64,000 nt of DNA, taken from the NCBI GenBank assembly GCA_965116115.1, contig OZ220486.1, positions 2,914,001 to 2,978,000 on the forward strand. Direction: 5' to 3'. Origin of the DNA: JAPOXR01 sp965116115. GTDB lineage: Bacteria; Pseudomonadota; Alphaproteobacteria; Rhodobacterales; Rhodobacteraceae. The notes under the pieces are model-generated. The model worked only from the letters and a program-made list of their open reading frames with translations. It was not told the origin of the DNA and ran no database searches. Position 1 is the stretch's first letter. The number at the start of each line of letters is the position of its first letter. Positions 17,922-26,948 of this stretch are shown here, one piece after another. Position numbers and translations under genes: made by a program.

Positions 17922-18701
17922 ATGGTCCAATTAACTCTTCCGAAAAACTCGAAGATAAACGTCGGCAAAACCTGGCCGAAACCGGACAACGTTTCCCATC
18001 TGAGGGAATTCCGGGTTTACCGGTGGGATCCGGATACCGGCGAAAACCCCCGGATCGACAAATACTTCATCGACACCGATAACTGCGGCCCGATGATTCT
18101 GGATGCTTTGATCAAAATAAAAAACGAAATCGATCCGACTTTGACATTCCGGCGCTCCTGCAGAGAGGGCATCTGCGGCTCCTGCGCCATGAATATCGAC
18201 GGCGGCAACTCGCTGGCTTGCATCAAGGGAATCTCCGAGGTCAAGGGAGCGGTCAGGATTTACCCGCTGCCGCACCTCCAGGTCATCAAAGACCTGGTGC
18301 CCGATCTCACCCATTTCTATGCGCAGCACGCATCCGTTATGCCGTGGCTTGAAACGAAATCGAACACGCCGCAAACCGAATGGCTTCAATCGATTAACGA
18401 CCGCCGTCATTTGGACGGCCTCTATGAATGCGTCATGTGCGCCTGCTGCTCGGCTTCCTGCCCCAGCTACTGGTGGAACAGCGACCGCTATCTCGGGCCG
18501 GCCGCGCTGCTGCATGCGCACCGCTGGCTGATTGACAGCCGGGACGAAAACGCAGGCGAGCGTCTGGATGATCTTGAGGATCCCTTCAGACTCTACCGAT
18601 GTCACACGATCCTGAACTGCGCGGACACCTGCCCCAAGGGATTGAATCCAGCCAAAGCCATCGCTGAAATCAAAAAGAAACTGGTCGAAAGGACCATATG
18701 A
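17922..18701 (+). CDS. sdhB: Succinate dehydrogenase iron-sulfur subunit
   Basis: 259-residue iron-sulfur subunit passing electrons from SdhA FAD to quinone. [2Fe-2S] ligands are C80, C85, C88 and C100 (CREGICGSCAM...LAC). The [4Fe-4S]/[3Fe-4S] ligands are in CVMCACCSASCPSYWWN and CHTILNCADTCPKGLNP. The N-terminus MVQLTLPKNS and C-terminus AKAIAEIKKKLVER are typical of Rhodobacterales-like SdhB. It is the last sdh gene and may also have its own promoter. Confidence 0.98.
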   Translation: MVQLTLPKNSKINVGKTWPKPDNVSHLREFRVYRWDPDTGENPRIDKYFIDTDNCGPMILDALIKIKNEIDPTLTFRRSCREGICGSCAMNIDGGNSLACIKGISEVKGAVRIYPLPHLQVIKDLVPDLTHFYAQHASVMPWLETKSNTPQTEWLQSINDRRHLDGLYECVMCACCSASCPSYWWNSDRYLGPAALLHAHRWLIDSRDENAGERLDDLEDPFRLYRCHTILNCADTCPKGLNPAKAIAEIKKKLVERTI

Positions 18702-18910
18702 ACGCCGGGCGGGATCGTGGCAGCCCTGAATATTAGACTTGAAGCAGGTCGCCCAGCAGGAAGGGCATCACGTTCTGCCCGTCGGCCACGATATGCCCGC
18801 ACGGGCACCGCCGCTGACACGCTTCCGTAAAAGTTGCCGCGTTGCAACCGACCTCGGAAGCAACAGCACTGAACGGCCGATCCTTTCTTCGGCGTCGAAC
18901 CGCTCCGGGA

Positions 18911-19555
18911 TCATGCGCACGCAGATGATACAGCAGGCGGTTCTCCAACCATCCTCCCCAATTCATACATGTGCACCCGCCCATCGCGATGCTCATGCAT
19001 ATGGACGAGATGGAACCCGTCCTGCCCAACTAACTTGATTTTGTGACAACCGAGCAGCTGCATAATGCGACTTTCCCATGCCGGCCTCTCCTCCCATAAT
19101 GCCCGGCAATCTGTTTTCCTGCCCAGCGGATTGTCGGCGTGCATAAGACTGCCGCACAGATTGTAGAGCCGCGAGAACTCGCTTCGGCTGAGGAATCCTT
19201 CGGTTTTATTGGCTAGCTCGCATCGCACGGCAGGATGCCGGGACGGCTGTTCGAGCAACGGAACCGGATAAAAGTCCGGATTAATTTCCTCCACGGTTTT
19301 CAGGATTACATCTCCGTTCCACTGTTTGCCCAGCTTATTCCGGCTCCGGTTCATCTGCGTCATGGCCTGGCTGTTCGCCACCAGGGATGACATGGCGATG
19401 AGTTCCAGAATCTTGCGAAACTGGAGATAGACACATTCCGTCACAACCTGCGTGTGAAGTTGTCACACTGCAATTTCTGAAAGCTTCTTGATCGACGCCG
19501 TCCGCAGCTTGATCTCTTCCATTTGAGCAATATACTCCTGCTGCATTGTCTCCAT
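18911..19555 (-). pseudogene. Hypothetical gene interrupted by one in-frame stop
   Basis: Reading from ATG 19555 gives METMQQEYIAQMEEIKLRTA..., then a TGA after about 30 codons. The same frame continues through CVYLQFRKILELIAMSSLVAN to a stop at 18911. The later part (INPDFYPVPL, GFLSRSEFSRLYNLCGSLMH) is coherent and protein-like, so the original product was about 214 residues. I recall the CIYLQFRKILELIAMSSLVAN-type sequence as an uncharacterised family, but give it no function. Re-initiation at a GTG near 19444 could yield a 177-residue product. Confidence 0.6.
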
Positions 19556-19599
19556 GGTTTCCTGCCTCGTGATTCAATCCTCGTTTCTGTTCCCTAAAA

Positions 19600-20180
19600 T
19601 CTGCTGACAATCACTTGACTGCGATCACGCCAGCGGCCGGCTAAACGGCCGCCGCAAAGCCGGCATCAACTTTATCGTACGCGTCACAGCCGCACGAAAC
19701 CCTCTGATTTCCACAAGGAAATTCTCGGTCTGATGCCGCTGGCCGTACATCTCCCGATCGCAACTCCGGAACTGCGGTTGATTCTTCTTCAGGGGAATCA
19801 CCGACGCGCTCTTCAAGCTGATCGGCGTCGAACGCCCGGGAGGCTGTCAAGTCCCCGGAGACAGGCCCGCTGGAAACTGGTGTCCCGACAAGATCATGCG
19901 CCGGCCGGAAATATCACGAACCGCGATGATCTTGCGTTCAGACCTCCTTGGAAACGCCCGTTCCACTAACGTCAGGCTCCCTTGCCCACTGAAGCCTTCG
20001 GATGCGCCGGCACGATACTGCTGTCAACAAACACGCACCCGAAACCGAACTCCTCGGACAAAGCGTTTTGTTGTTTTCGTCCAGAGGAATATTTCCGGGA
20101 TTTTCCGCGCCGCGCCCCTGATATCAGAAATTTCCGAATCTCCGGCGGCGAGTCGGCTTCCAGCTCACTCGACCAGACCA
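19600..20180 (-). mobile_element. Decayed IS5-family copy
   Basis: The end at about 19605 (GCTGACAATCACTTGACTGC) matches the left end of the other IS5 copies. Minus-strand frames contain TASRAFDADQLEERVGDSPE and VCSFVDSSIVPAHPKAS-like pieces (around 20000-20030), equivalent to the reference transposase. Multiple frameshifts and short deletions are present; no intact frame remains. The N-terminal end is lost near 20160, where the next gene begins. Confidence 0.75.
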
Positions 20181-21427
20181 AGGAGCCGAAGCGTTGCCCG
20201 GTCAGGCCGTCCGGTCGCCTGCAACCCGGCTGAATCTTGGTAATTCCGCATCGCCCTTACTGACTTGCTGCCCCAGATTCCGTCTGCTGGCCCGGCATTG
20301 AAGCCGGCGAGATTCAGCAATGTCTGTATCAGACGGTAGTCCATCCTGCCGAGGGACAGATCCGACTGTGCGCAGGCGTCTCTGACAATGGCATCCACAT
20401 CATAATATCCGGTAAGATCAAACTCGGCCGTGCGCCGATTCCGGCCAGCGTCCGAAAGCTCAAGAAAAAGCGAGCGGGCCGAATACAGATCGTTCATCAG
20501 ATTCAATGCGGCAGCGCCGGTAAGTCGGACACCATCGCCGCCCGATGCGGCAATCCATTCGCCGCGGCTCAGCGCACCGCCGTCAACACGGTATGCGACA
20601 TCAAATGCCCGGCCTCCGGAACCGTTGTCAAATCCTGCCAGATACTGTCCCGGCATATTGACGGAGATTTCCGACATATCGCCGGAACAGCGGATCTGCA
20701 GAAGCATGCCGCGTTCATTCAATGGGGCGTCGGGAAAATACTGCGACAAATTCTGGGCTACAAGAGAGTTGCCGCCGCGCCCGCCTGAGATTGTCCACCA
20801 GCCTGAAATCCGGGCCCCGGACCGGTAGGCTATCTGAAACAGCGGATTCGTGTAATCAACATCCGGATGGCGCAGATCGGCCCAAGCCAGCGGCGGACTG
20901 TCAACATCTTCCGAAACATCCCTGTCCTGCGGCTCCCCGGCTTCAACGACGGCGGCTGTTCCGAAACGCGCTGTGATATAGGCGATCCTCAGCTGCGCCA
21001 GTGCGAGTTTTTCCGATTCAAGGCGGGTTGCGATGATTGCCCTGTCAACTCCGTCCGCGGACTTCAGACTTTCCTCGGCTTCAGCAATGGCCCTTCTGAC
21101 ATCGGCCATTTCAGTCATGACAGCACCCGCTTCAATCATATCCGGCCGGGTTATCGGCACTTCCACTTCCACAACGCCCTCCCCTTCGAGCATGAGAGCG
21201 CGGTTGCGCAGAATTTCCTGTGTCAGACGAAGCAACGATAACCGCAGTTCCGTCAACTCAAGCACCGCAGGTTCGCCGGCTGAGTCCGCGATTGCCTGCG
21301 CCGCTTCAATTTCGTCGGCCACCTCGGTCAGTTCACGCTGCAGATCTGAGTTGGTGTGCGCGTATGCGAACCCGAACGAAAGCAGAGCCGACAGCGCCGT
21401 CAGGCCGATACGAATTGAATTGATCAT
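20165..21427 (-). CDS. Secreted protein with C-terminal peptidoglycan-binding domain
   Basis: 420 residues from ATG 21427, which follows GGGGAAG and opens a clear signal peptide (MINSIRIGLTALSALLSFGFAYA). The next part (about 25-130) is Ala/Glu-rich and helical, probably coiled coil (LQRELTEVADEIEAAQAIAD). A central beta-rich region is unassigned. The last 60 residues fit a PG_binding_1 domain (LIQTLLNLAGFNAGPADGIW, then RAMRNYQDSAGLQATGRPDR). It is probably a periplasmic or outer-membrane-associated wall-binding protein. No catalytic domain recognised. The 3' end abuts an IS5 relic but looks complete. Confidence 0.75.
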   Translation of the reverse strand: MINSIRIGLTALSALLSFGFAYAHTNSDLQRELTEVADEIEAAQAIADSAGEPAVLELTELRLSLLRLTQEILRNRALMLEGEGVVEVEVPITRPDMIEAGAVMTEMADVRRAIAEAEESLKSADGVDRAIIATRLESEKLALAQLRIAYITARFGTAAVVEAGEPQDRDVSEDVDSPPLAWADLRHPDVDYTNPLFQIAYRSGARISGWWTISGGRGGNSLVAQNLSQYFPDAPLNERGMLLQIRCSGDMSEISVNMPGQYLAGFDNGSGGRAFDVAYRVDGGALSRGEWIAASGGDGVRLTGAAALNLMNDLYSARSLFLELSDAGRNRRTAEFDLTGYYDVDAIVRDACAQSDLSLGRMDYRLIQTLLNLAGFNAGPADGIWGSKSVRAMRNYQDSAGLQATGRPDRATLRLLGLVE

Positions 21428-21696
21428 CGTTCTTCCCCAGCCGCCTATTGACCCGCAAAACTTGCTCGCGAACAAGCAGCAACACAGATTCTTGCGGTTT
21501 TTCAACGTATGCGGAAACCTTTGAAACTTCAACCAGCCGGGATCAAAACGCGGGTTCCGGAATCGTGGAAAAAATCAGTCCGGATTTTGAGTTGCGGCAG
21601 CGGACCGTTCAATGCGATTGGACACACAAATTTGAGATAATCCAGCACAGAGACAGCATTTCATTTCCCCTGCCCGATATGAGAAAGGTATGTTCC

Positions 21697-22776
21697 ATGC
21701 CGCCAGAACGTATAATCGACCTCCGCAGCGATACGGTCACCAAACCCACGCCGGAAATGCGCGAAGCGATGGCCGAGGCAGAAGTCGGGGACGACGTCTA
21801 CGGCGAGGATCCGTCAGTCAACGAGCTTGAGGCGGAAGCGGCGGCGGCGCTTGGCAAGGAAACCGCGGTTTTCTTCCCGACAGGAACGCAGAGCAATCTT
21901 TGCGCCATTCTGAGTCATTGTCAGCGCGGCGATGAAATGCTCGTCGGCGAAACCTATCATGCCTTTGTATCAGAAGCCGGCGGCGCCTCGGCGCTGGGCG
22001 GCGTCGCCTTCTCAACACTGCCTGTCCGGAAGGACGGCGGACTGGCCGCTGACGACGTCGCCGCCGCAGTGCGCGCCGATGACCCCCACAGTGCGCGGAC
22101 AAGCCTGTTGTGTCTGGAAAACACAACCTTCGGACGCGCGATCCCCTTGGCCAGCCTGCGCCCGACCGTTGACGCTGCGCGTGACAACAATCTGCGCGTC
22201 CATCTCGACGGCGCCCGTCTGTTCAACGCCAGCATCGCACTGGACGAAGACGCCGGAACAATCGCCGCTCTTGCCGATACAGTGTCGGTTTGTCTTTCAA
22301 AAGGACTGGGGGCGCCTGCCGGGACGATTCTCGCGGCGGACAAAAAGCTGGAACCTCTGATCCGCCGCAACCGCAAAATTCTCGGAGGGGGAATGCGGCA
22401 GGCAGGAATCTTCGCCGCTGCCGGACGGCACGCCTTGAAACACAATGTCGCCCGTTTGGCGGAAGACCACCGCCGCGCCGCGGACTTGGCCGGAGAACTG
22501 TCAATGCTTCCCGCCGGCAGCGGCCTGAAAATCTCTTTTGCAACAAACATGGTCCATATCGAACCGCTGGCGGAAGATCATGCCGAACTGCACGCCCATC
22601 TCGCGGAATGCGGTATACTGATCGGGAGCAAACGCCCGGCGATGCGCATAGTGACCCATCTCGGCATCTCTGATTCCGACATTGCCGCGGCGGTCCAGGC
22701 ATTCTTTGAATTCTATGACAGGTCATATGCGGTCCACAAAGCCCGGGAATATCGGTCCGAGTCGCACCGGTTCTAA
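21697..22776 (+). CDS. ltaE: L-threonine aldolase, low specificity
   Basis: 359-residue PLP enzyme cleaving L-threonine or allo-threonine to glycine and acetaldehyde. IDLRSDTVTKPTPEMREAMA and VGDDVYGEDPSVNELE are the family N-terminal signature. HLDGARLFNA and SVCLSKGLGAPAG carry the PLP-contact Asp and Schiff-base Lys. ATG 21697 is chosen because GAGAAAGG precedes it; a longer in-frame extension upstream has no family resemblance. It is divergent from the peptidoglycan-binding gene and followed by an IS630 relic. Confidence 0.93.
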   Translation: MPPERIIDLRSDTVTKPTPEMREAMAEAEVGDDVYGEDPSVNELEAEAAAALGKETAVFFPTGTQSNLCAILSHCQRGDEMLVGETYHAFVSEAGGASALGGVAFSTLPVRKDGGLAADDVAAAVRADDPHSARTSLLCLENTTFGRAIPLASLRPTVDAARDNNLRVHLDGARLFNASIALDEDAGTIAALADTVSVCLSKGLGAPAGTILAADKKLEPLIRRNRKILGGGMRQAGIFAAAGRHALKHNVARLAEDHRRAADLAGELSMLPAGSGLKISFATNMVHIEPLAEDHAELHAHLAECGILIGSKRPAMRIVTHLGISDSDIAAAVQAFFEFYDRSYAVHKAREYRSESHRF

Positions 22777-22849
22777 ACCGCCGGCAGATACCGTTCAACA
22801 CCGCCGGCCATCCATACAAGGCATTTCCTGGAAAACGGTCAGGCGCGAC

Positions 22850-23400
22850 GTTAAAAAACGATTTGAAACAGCATCTTACGCGGTGCCTACGCATACCAGC
22901 GGGAAAAGCGCCGACTCCGCATGCTTGATGGAGGATGCGCTTGATGCCTGTCAGCGGAAGTTCTGCGAGGACCGGGGGCCCGGCCTGCGCAGCCGGGACT
23001 TTGAGACAGCGGACGAAAGAGTTCCGCACCGCTTTGACGACCGCACCCGGACAGCCGGCACGCTTCGATTGCGAACACAAGATCAACAGACGGCGGACTT
23101 ACTCATTGTCAGTGCGCTGTTTTCAAACCGGCGACATGTCAAGATCACCGACCGCCTGACTACTCAAGGACATCGCCAAGAGCGGAATCAGCATTCTGAA
23201 CCATCTGGCACCTGCCCTTGCGCGTCCTGCGCGTGGAGAGGCTCCGCCGCGAGGTTTCGGCACAGCGGAAAGCGCACGATGCCGACCCGGCACCGATCAA
23301 ACAGAGGTTCACCGCCGAAGACGAACACACTGAACTGCAATCGCTGTGACTGTCAATTCAATAATGACGGATCAATGGAAACACGAGACACTGTCCCGAA
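22850..23400 (+). mobile_element. Decayed IS630-family transposase
   Basis: Plus-strand fragments resemble IS630 transposase in order: RFDCEHKINRRRTYSLSVRC with FQTGDMSRSPT (compare the DCEYKRNGTATLF...RRHVEIAGRRT of the 43.5-kb copy), then a C-terminal REVSAQRKAHDADPAPIKQR. Several frameshifts are needed to join them, and the segment bearing the second catalytic Asp is missing. Non-functional. Confidence 0.65.
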
Positions 23401-23417
23401 TGGAGCGTGAAGACCTT

Positions 23418-23873
23418 CTACAGGTCAAAAAGCAGCTCGTTATGGCCGCTTTGCACAAGTTGACCGGACTCATTGCTCACTTCAAATTCAATCCGAACAA
23501 TGCCCCGGTCCCTTGACCTTGTGATCCTCTTCGCGGCAATTTTCATATCACATTGAATTGTGTCTCCAGCAAGGACAGGAAGATCAAAGCGCCAGTTCCA
23601 TCCGAGAGAAACAAGACCGTCCAGTTTAGCATCGGCGTTGTTCTTCAAACCATCAACGAGAGACAGAACAAGCAACCCATGAGCGACCCTATCGTCGAAT
23701 CCCTTTCCGCGAGCGGCATCCCGATCAATGTGAATGGCGTAGTGATCACCGGTAAGGGCAGCAAATTGATCAATCAACGCAGGTGAAACCTGTGTTGAGC
23801 CGGCATCTATCCGATCTCCAACCCGGATATCCTGAAAACCGTAGTTTCCAGGTGGAAGAATCCGTCCGTTCAT
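23418..23873 (-). CDS. MaoC-like hydratase
   Basis: 151-residue hotdog-fold protein of the MaoC/enoyl-CoA hydratase 2 group. DQFAALTGDHYAIHIDRDAA followed by VAHGLLVLSLVDGL is the hydratase-2 motif with the catalytic Asp/His pair. It would hydrate an enoyl-CoA or act on a related thioester. Four bases separate its start from the stop of the aldo/keto reductase upstream, so the two are co-transcribed. With the acyl-CoA dehydrogenase and SDR on the other side of the divergent promoter it could complete a beta-oxidation-like cycle (inference). Confidence 0.85.
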   Translation of the reverse strand: MNGRILPPGNYGFQDIRVGDRIDAGSTQVSPALIDQFAALTGDHYAIHIDRDAARGKGFDDRVAHGLLVLSLVDGLKNNADAKLDGLVSLGWNWRFDLPVLAGDTIQCDMKIAAKRITRSRDRGIVRIEFEVSNESGQLVQSGHNELLFDL

Positions 23874-23877
23874 TATG

Positions 23878-24897
23878 TCATTGTGCCGGCACCGGGGCGT
23901 CTTCGCGCAGAAGTCCGTTGCTTTTCAGATCGGTCCAAAAATCTGACGGAATAGCGTGTCTGAACCACTTCAGATTTTGTTCCAATTGTTCGACCGTCCG
24001 TGTGCCGGCCATGAAGGTCGGAACCGCCGGGTGCGCCACCACAAACTGCAAAGCGGCGGCGGGCAGCGGAACGCCATAACCGGCACAGACCGCTTCAATT
24101 TCTTTCACTTTCCCGATTATTTCAGCAGGCGCAGGCGCATAGTTGTATTTCGCACCATCTTTCGCCCCCGTTGCCAAGATGCCCGAGTTGAAACCGCCGC
24201 CCACAACGACAGCCGCTCCGCGTTGCTCGCAAAGCGGCAGGAATTTGTCCAAGGCGTCTTGTTCGAGCAGAGTATACCGGCCCGCCAGCAAGAAGCAGTC
24301 GAAGTCCCGCCGCTCCAAGGCAGCATGGCAAACTTCCCATTCATTCACTCCGACGCCAATCGCCTTCACGACGCCTTGATCGCGCAAACTCGAAAGCGCC
24401 TTCCAAGCGCCATCCATCGCCTGTTTGAATGCCTCGGGCTGGTCATCACCGCGCGTGAATCGATCAATATCGTGAATGAAGCAAATGTCCATGCGTTCCA
24501 GCGCGAGACGCTGCAAACTGTCCTCGAATGAACGCATTACGCCGTCATAGGTGTAGTCGAAATGCATGGCGAAAGGAGCGGCGTTGGTCCAGGGCTCAAA
24601 ATTGACTTCGTTTCTTGGTGTCGGCTTGAGCAAACGTCCAACCTTTGATGACAGAACGAACTCGTCCCGGTTTTTCCATCGAAGGGAATGGCCGATGCGC
24701 AACTCCGAAAGACCGTGACCATACATAGGGGCAGTGTCAAAATGGCGCACACCGGCATCCCAGGCATGTTGGATCATCGCATCCGAAGTCTCTTCGTCGA
24801 TTTCGCGGAAAATATTCCCAATCGGCGCCGTGCCGAAGCCAAAGGCTGTGACATCGAGATCCACGCGGCCGAATTTGATTTTTGCGCTCGGGTCCAT
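23878..24897 (-). CDS. Aldo/keto reductase, aldose dehydrogenase-like
   Basis: 339-residue NAD(P)-dependent TIM-barrel oxidoreductase. Catalytic residues of the family are visible in HFDTAPMYGHGLSELRIG (Asp, Tyr), VLSSKVGRLLKP (Lys) and CFIHDIDRF (His). VVVGGGFNSGILATG and FVVAHPAVPTFMAGTRTVEQ are seen in the D-threo-aldose/L-fucose dehydrogenase and pyridoxal dehydrogenase branch. The exact substrate is not assignable. ATG 24897 is preferred because GGAGG lies just upstream. A palindromic operator-like site (24913-24928) is 16 bases upstream of the start. Confidence 0.88.
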   Translation of the reverse strand: MDPSAKIKFGRVDLDVTAFGFGTAPIGNIFREIDEETSDAMIQHAWDAGVRHFDTAPMYGHGLSELRIGHSLRWKNRDEFVLSSKVGRLLKPTPRNEVNFEPWTNAAPFAMHFDYTYDGVMRSFEDSLQRLALERMDICFIHDIDRFTRGDDQPEAFKQAMDGAWKALSSLRDQGVVKAIGVGVNEWEVCHAALERRDFDCFLLAGRYTLLEQDALDKFLPLCEQRGAAVVVGGGFNSGILATGAKDGAKYNYAPAPAEIIGKVKEIEAVCAGYGVPLPAAALQFVVAHPAVPTFMAGTRTVEQLEQNLKWFRHAIPSDFWTDLKSNGLLREDAPVPAQ

Positions 24898-24912
24898 AAT
24901 CAACCTCCAAAA

Positions 24913-24928
24913 GTAACTGTATGGTTAT
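24913..24928. promoter_or_regulatory. Palindromic operator-like site 1
   Basis: GTAACTGTATGGTTAT: half-sites TAAC(C/T) and GGTTA around a four-base centre. It lies 16 bases upstream of the aldo/keto reductase start in the divergent intergenic region and closely matches site 2 on the other side and site 3 at 31049. Probably a repressor-binding site. Confidence 0.6.
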
Positions 24929-24987
24929 CTATATGATATTTTTCCCTGATCAACCCTCTTGACCTGATAGTCGCGCCCGGCATACAA

Positions 24988-25003
24988 GTAACCGTACAGT
25001 TAT
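24988..25003. promoter_or_regulatory. Palindromic operator-like site 2
   Basis: GTAACCGTACAGTTAT, the same 16-bp architecture as site 1, placed 20 bases before the acyl-CoA dehydrogenase ATG. The pair brackets the divergent promoter region symmetrically, which suggests control of both transcripts by one regulator. Confidence 0.6.
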
Positions 25004-25022
25004 AAAAACACAGGATTGGCCG

Positions 25023-26168
25023 ATGTTTCTGGATGAAACACACGAACAGGTTCGGGATATGACCCGGCAGTTCGCTGAGGATGTGATTCGACCAATCGCT
25101 GAAGAGCTTGACCGGAATTCTCGATTCCCGTCCGAATTATACACCCAAATGGCAGAACTCGGCCTGTTCGGGATAGGTGTTCCGGAGGAGTTGGGCGGTC
25201 CGGGACTGGATACCGTCGCCTACGCGCTGGTGATGGAGGAATTGTCGCGCGGATACGCGTCGATCGCAGACCAGTTCGGATTGGTCGAACTCATTTCGAC
25301 ACTCTTGGTCAGGCATGGCACATCTCATCAAAGAACTCAATGGCTGGGCGGCGTGCTGGCAGCAAAAGTCAAAGTCGCATATTGCATTACCGAGCCTGAA
25401 GCCGGAACGGATGTTTCGGGTATCAGGACATCCGCCGCGCGCGATGGCGACGGCTGGATATTGAGCGGCGGCAAAATCTGGATTCATAACGCGCCGGTAG
25501 CGGATTTGGGATTTGTTCTGGCCCGTACCGATCCAGATGCGGGTCACCGCGGCATGTCGATCTTCGTCGTGGATCTTCACAGCCGAGGTGTGACCAGAGG
25601 CCCTAAGGAAATCAAGATGGGGCAGCGAGCCAGCCAAGTTGGATCTTTGACCTTTGACGACGTGCGTCTGCCGTCCGACGCGTTGTTGGGTGAAGAGGGA
25701 CGCGGCTTTCACATGATGATGAGCGTTTTGGACAAGGGGCGTGTAGGGATCGGCGCTTTGGCCGTGGGCATTGGACAGGCGGGACTGGAAGCAGCGGCGG
25801 AATACGCGCAGCAACGCAAGCAATTCAATAAAACGATCTCGGAGTTCCAAGGCGTCCAATGGCTCTTGGCCGACATTGCGAAAGATGTCGAAGCGGCTCG
25901 TCTGCTGGTACTTTCAGCGGCCCATAAGATTGATCAGGGCGCAGATGCCACGAAGGCCTGCTCCATGGCTAAGTGTTTTGCCGGTGACATGGCTGTGTCG
26001 AGATCCGCTGACGCCGTTCAGGTCTTCGGAGGTTCGGGATACATCCGCGGTTTCGAAGTTGAACGTCTCTATCGCGATGCGAAAATCTGCCAGATCTATG
26101 AGGGAACGAATCAGATTCAAAGAATGATCATAGCACGGGAAATTCTTGCTAAGGGAGCGAAGTCATGA
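25023..26168 (+). CDS. Acyl-CoA dehydrogenase family protein
   Basis: 381-residue FAD-dependent acyl-CoA dehydrogenase. YCITEPEAGTDVSGIRTSA and GWILSGGKIWIHNAPVAD are the flavin-binding middle-domain motifs. QVFGGSGYIRGFEVERLYRD and the catalytic-base region YEGTNQIQRMIIAREIL are C-terminal. It would introduce an alpha-beta double bond into an acyl-CoA; chain specificity cannot be read. First gene of a plus-strand operon with SDR, DUF993 and TIM-barrel genes; its stop overlaps the SDR start as ATGA. Confidence 0.93.
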   Translation: MFLDETHEQVRDMTRQFAEDVIRPIAEELDRNSRFPSELYTQMAELGLFGIGVPEELGGPGLDTVAYALVMEELSRGYASIADQFGLVELISTLLVRHGTSHQRTQWLGGVLAAKVKVAYCITEPEAGTDVSGIRTSAARDGDGWILSGGKIWIHNAPVADLGFVLARTDPDAGHRGMSIFVVDLHSRGVTRGPKEIKMGQRASQVGSLTFDDVRLPSDALLGEEGRGFHMMMSVLDKGRVGIGALAVGIGQAGLEAAAEYAQQRKQFNKTISEFQGVQWLLADIAKDVEAARLLVLSAAHKIDQGADATKACSMAKCFAGDMAVSRSADAVQVFGGSGYIRGFEVERLYRDAKICQIYEGTNQIQRMIIAREILAKGAKS

Positions 26169-26935
26169 GCCGGCAGGTCGCATTAATCACCGGTTCAAGC
26201 CGTGGGATTGGTCTGTCGGCCGCAGTTGAACTGGCAAAACTGGGCTTTCATATTGCTCTCAATGCGCGGTCGGATGGAGACGAATTGACCGCAGCGTACG
26301 AAGCCGTCGAAGCTCAAGGCTCCAAGGCGCTGAAAGCCGCATTTGATGTCAGCGGAATTCAACATCATGGCAAAATCCTCGATGAAATCGAAGAAACGCT
26401 CGGACCGATAACAACGCTGATCAACAATGCGGGTGTTGGCGTGTTGAACAGAGGCGATCCATTGGATGTGACCGAAGAAAGCTATGATCGCTGCCTCGAC
26501 GTCAATGCAAAGGCGGTCTTCTTTCTGGTTCAAGCGGCGGCCAAGCGTTGGACCGGACGCGATTTGCATCCGGATCTGCATTATTCAGTGATCAACGTGA
26601 CGTCGTCAAACGCGGCAGCCGTTGCACTGCCGCGGAGCGAATACTGTGTATCCAAAGCGGCTGCCGCGATGGTTTCGAAGTGCTTCGCTGTCCGCCTTGG
26701 AGAGAAAGGGATTCCGGTTTTTGATGTACAGCCCGGCTTGATTGCGACCGATCTCACGAAGGCCGTTATCAACACGTATCGAAAACGCGCCGAGGAGGGG
26801 TTGTGCCTGTTTCCCCGTGTTGGGCAGCCCGAGGAGTTGGGAACGGTCATTGCATCTCTCGCTTCGAACAAAATCCCCTACACCACCGGGCAGGTCATTT
26901 CGGTCGACGGCGGTATGCTCGTACCCCGCTTCTAA
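26165..26935 (+). CDS. Short-chain dehydrogenase/reductase (FabG-like)
   Basis: 256-residue NAD(P)-dependent SDR. The cofactor motif TGSSRGIG is at about residues 10-17, NNAGV near 90, and the catalytic Tyr-Lys pair in YCVSKAAAAM, with a preceding Ser in NVTSSNAA. GQVISVDGGM is the usual C-terminal signature. It probably oxidises a 3-hydroxyacyl intermediate or a polyol/sugar hydroxyl in this cluster. It overlaps the acyl-CoA dehydrogenase by four bases and is followed by the DUF993 gene after 13 bp. Confidence 0.92.
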   Translation: MSRQVALITGSSRGIGLSAAVELAKLGFHIALNARSDGDELTAAYEAVEAQGSKALKAAFDVSGIQHHGKILDEIEETLGPITTLINNAGVGVLNRGDPLDVTEESYDRCLDVNAKAVFFLVQAAAKRWTGRDLHPDLHYSVINVTSSNAAAVALPRSEYCVSKAAAAMVSKCFAVRLGEKGIPVFDVQPGLIATDLTKAVINTYRKRAEEGLCLFPRVGQPEELGTVIASLASNKIPYTTGQVISVDGGMLVPRF

Positions 26936-26948
26936 GGATGGTCAAGGC

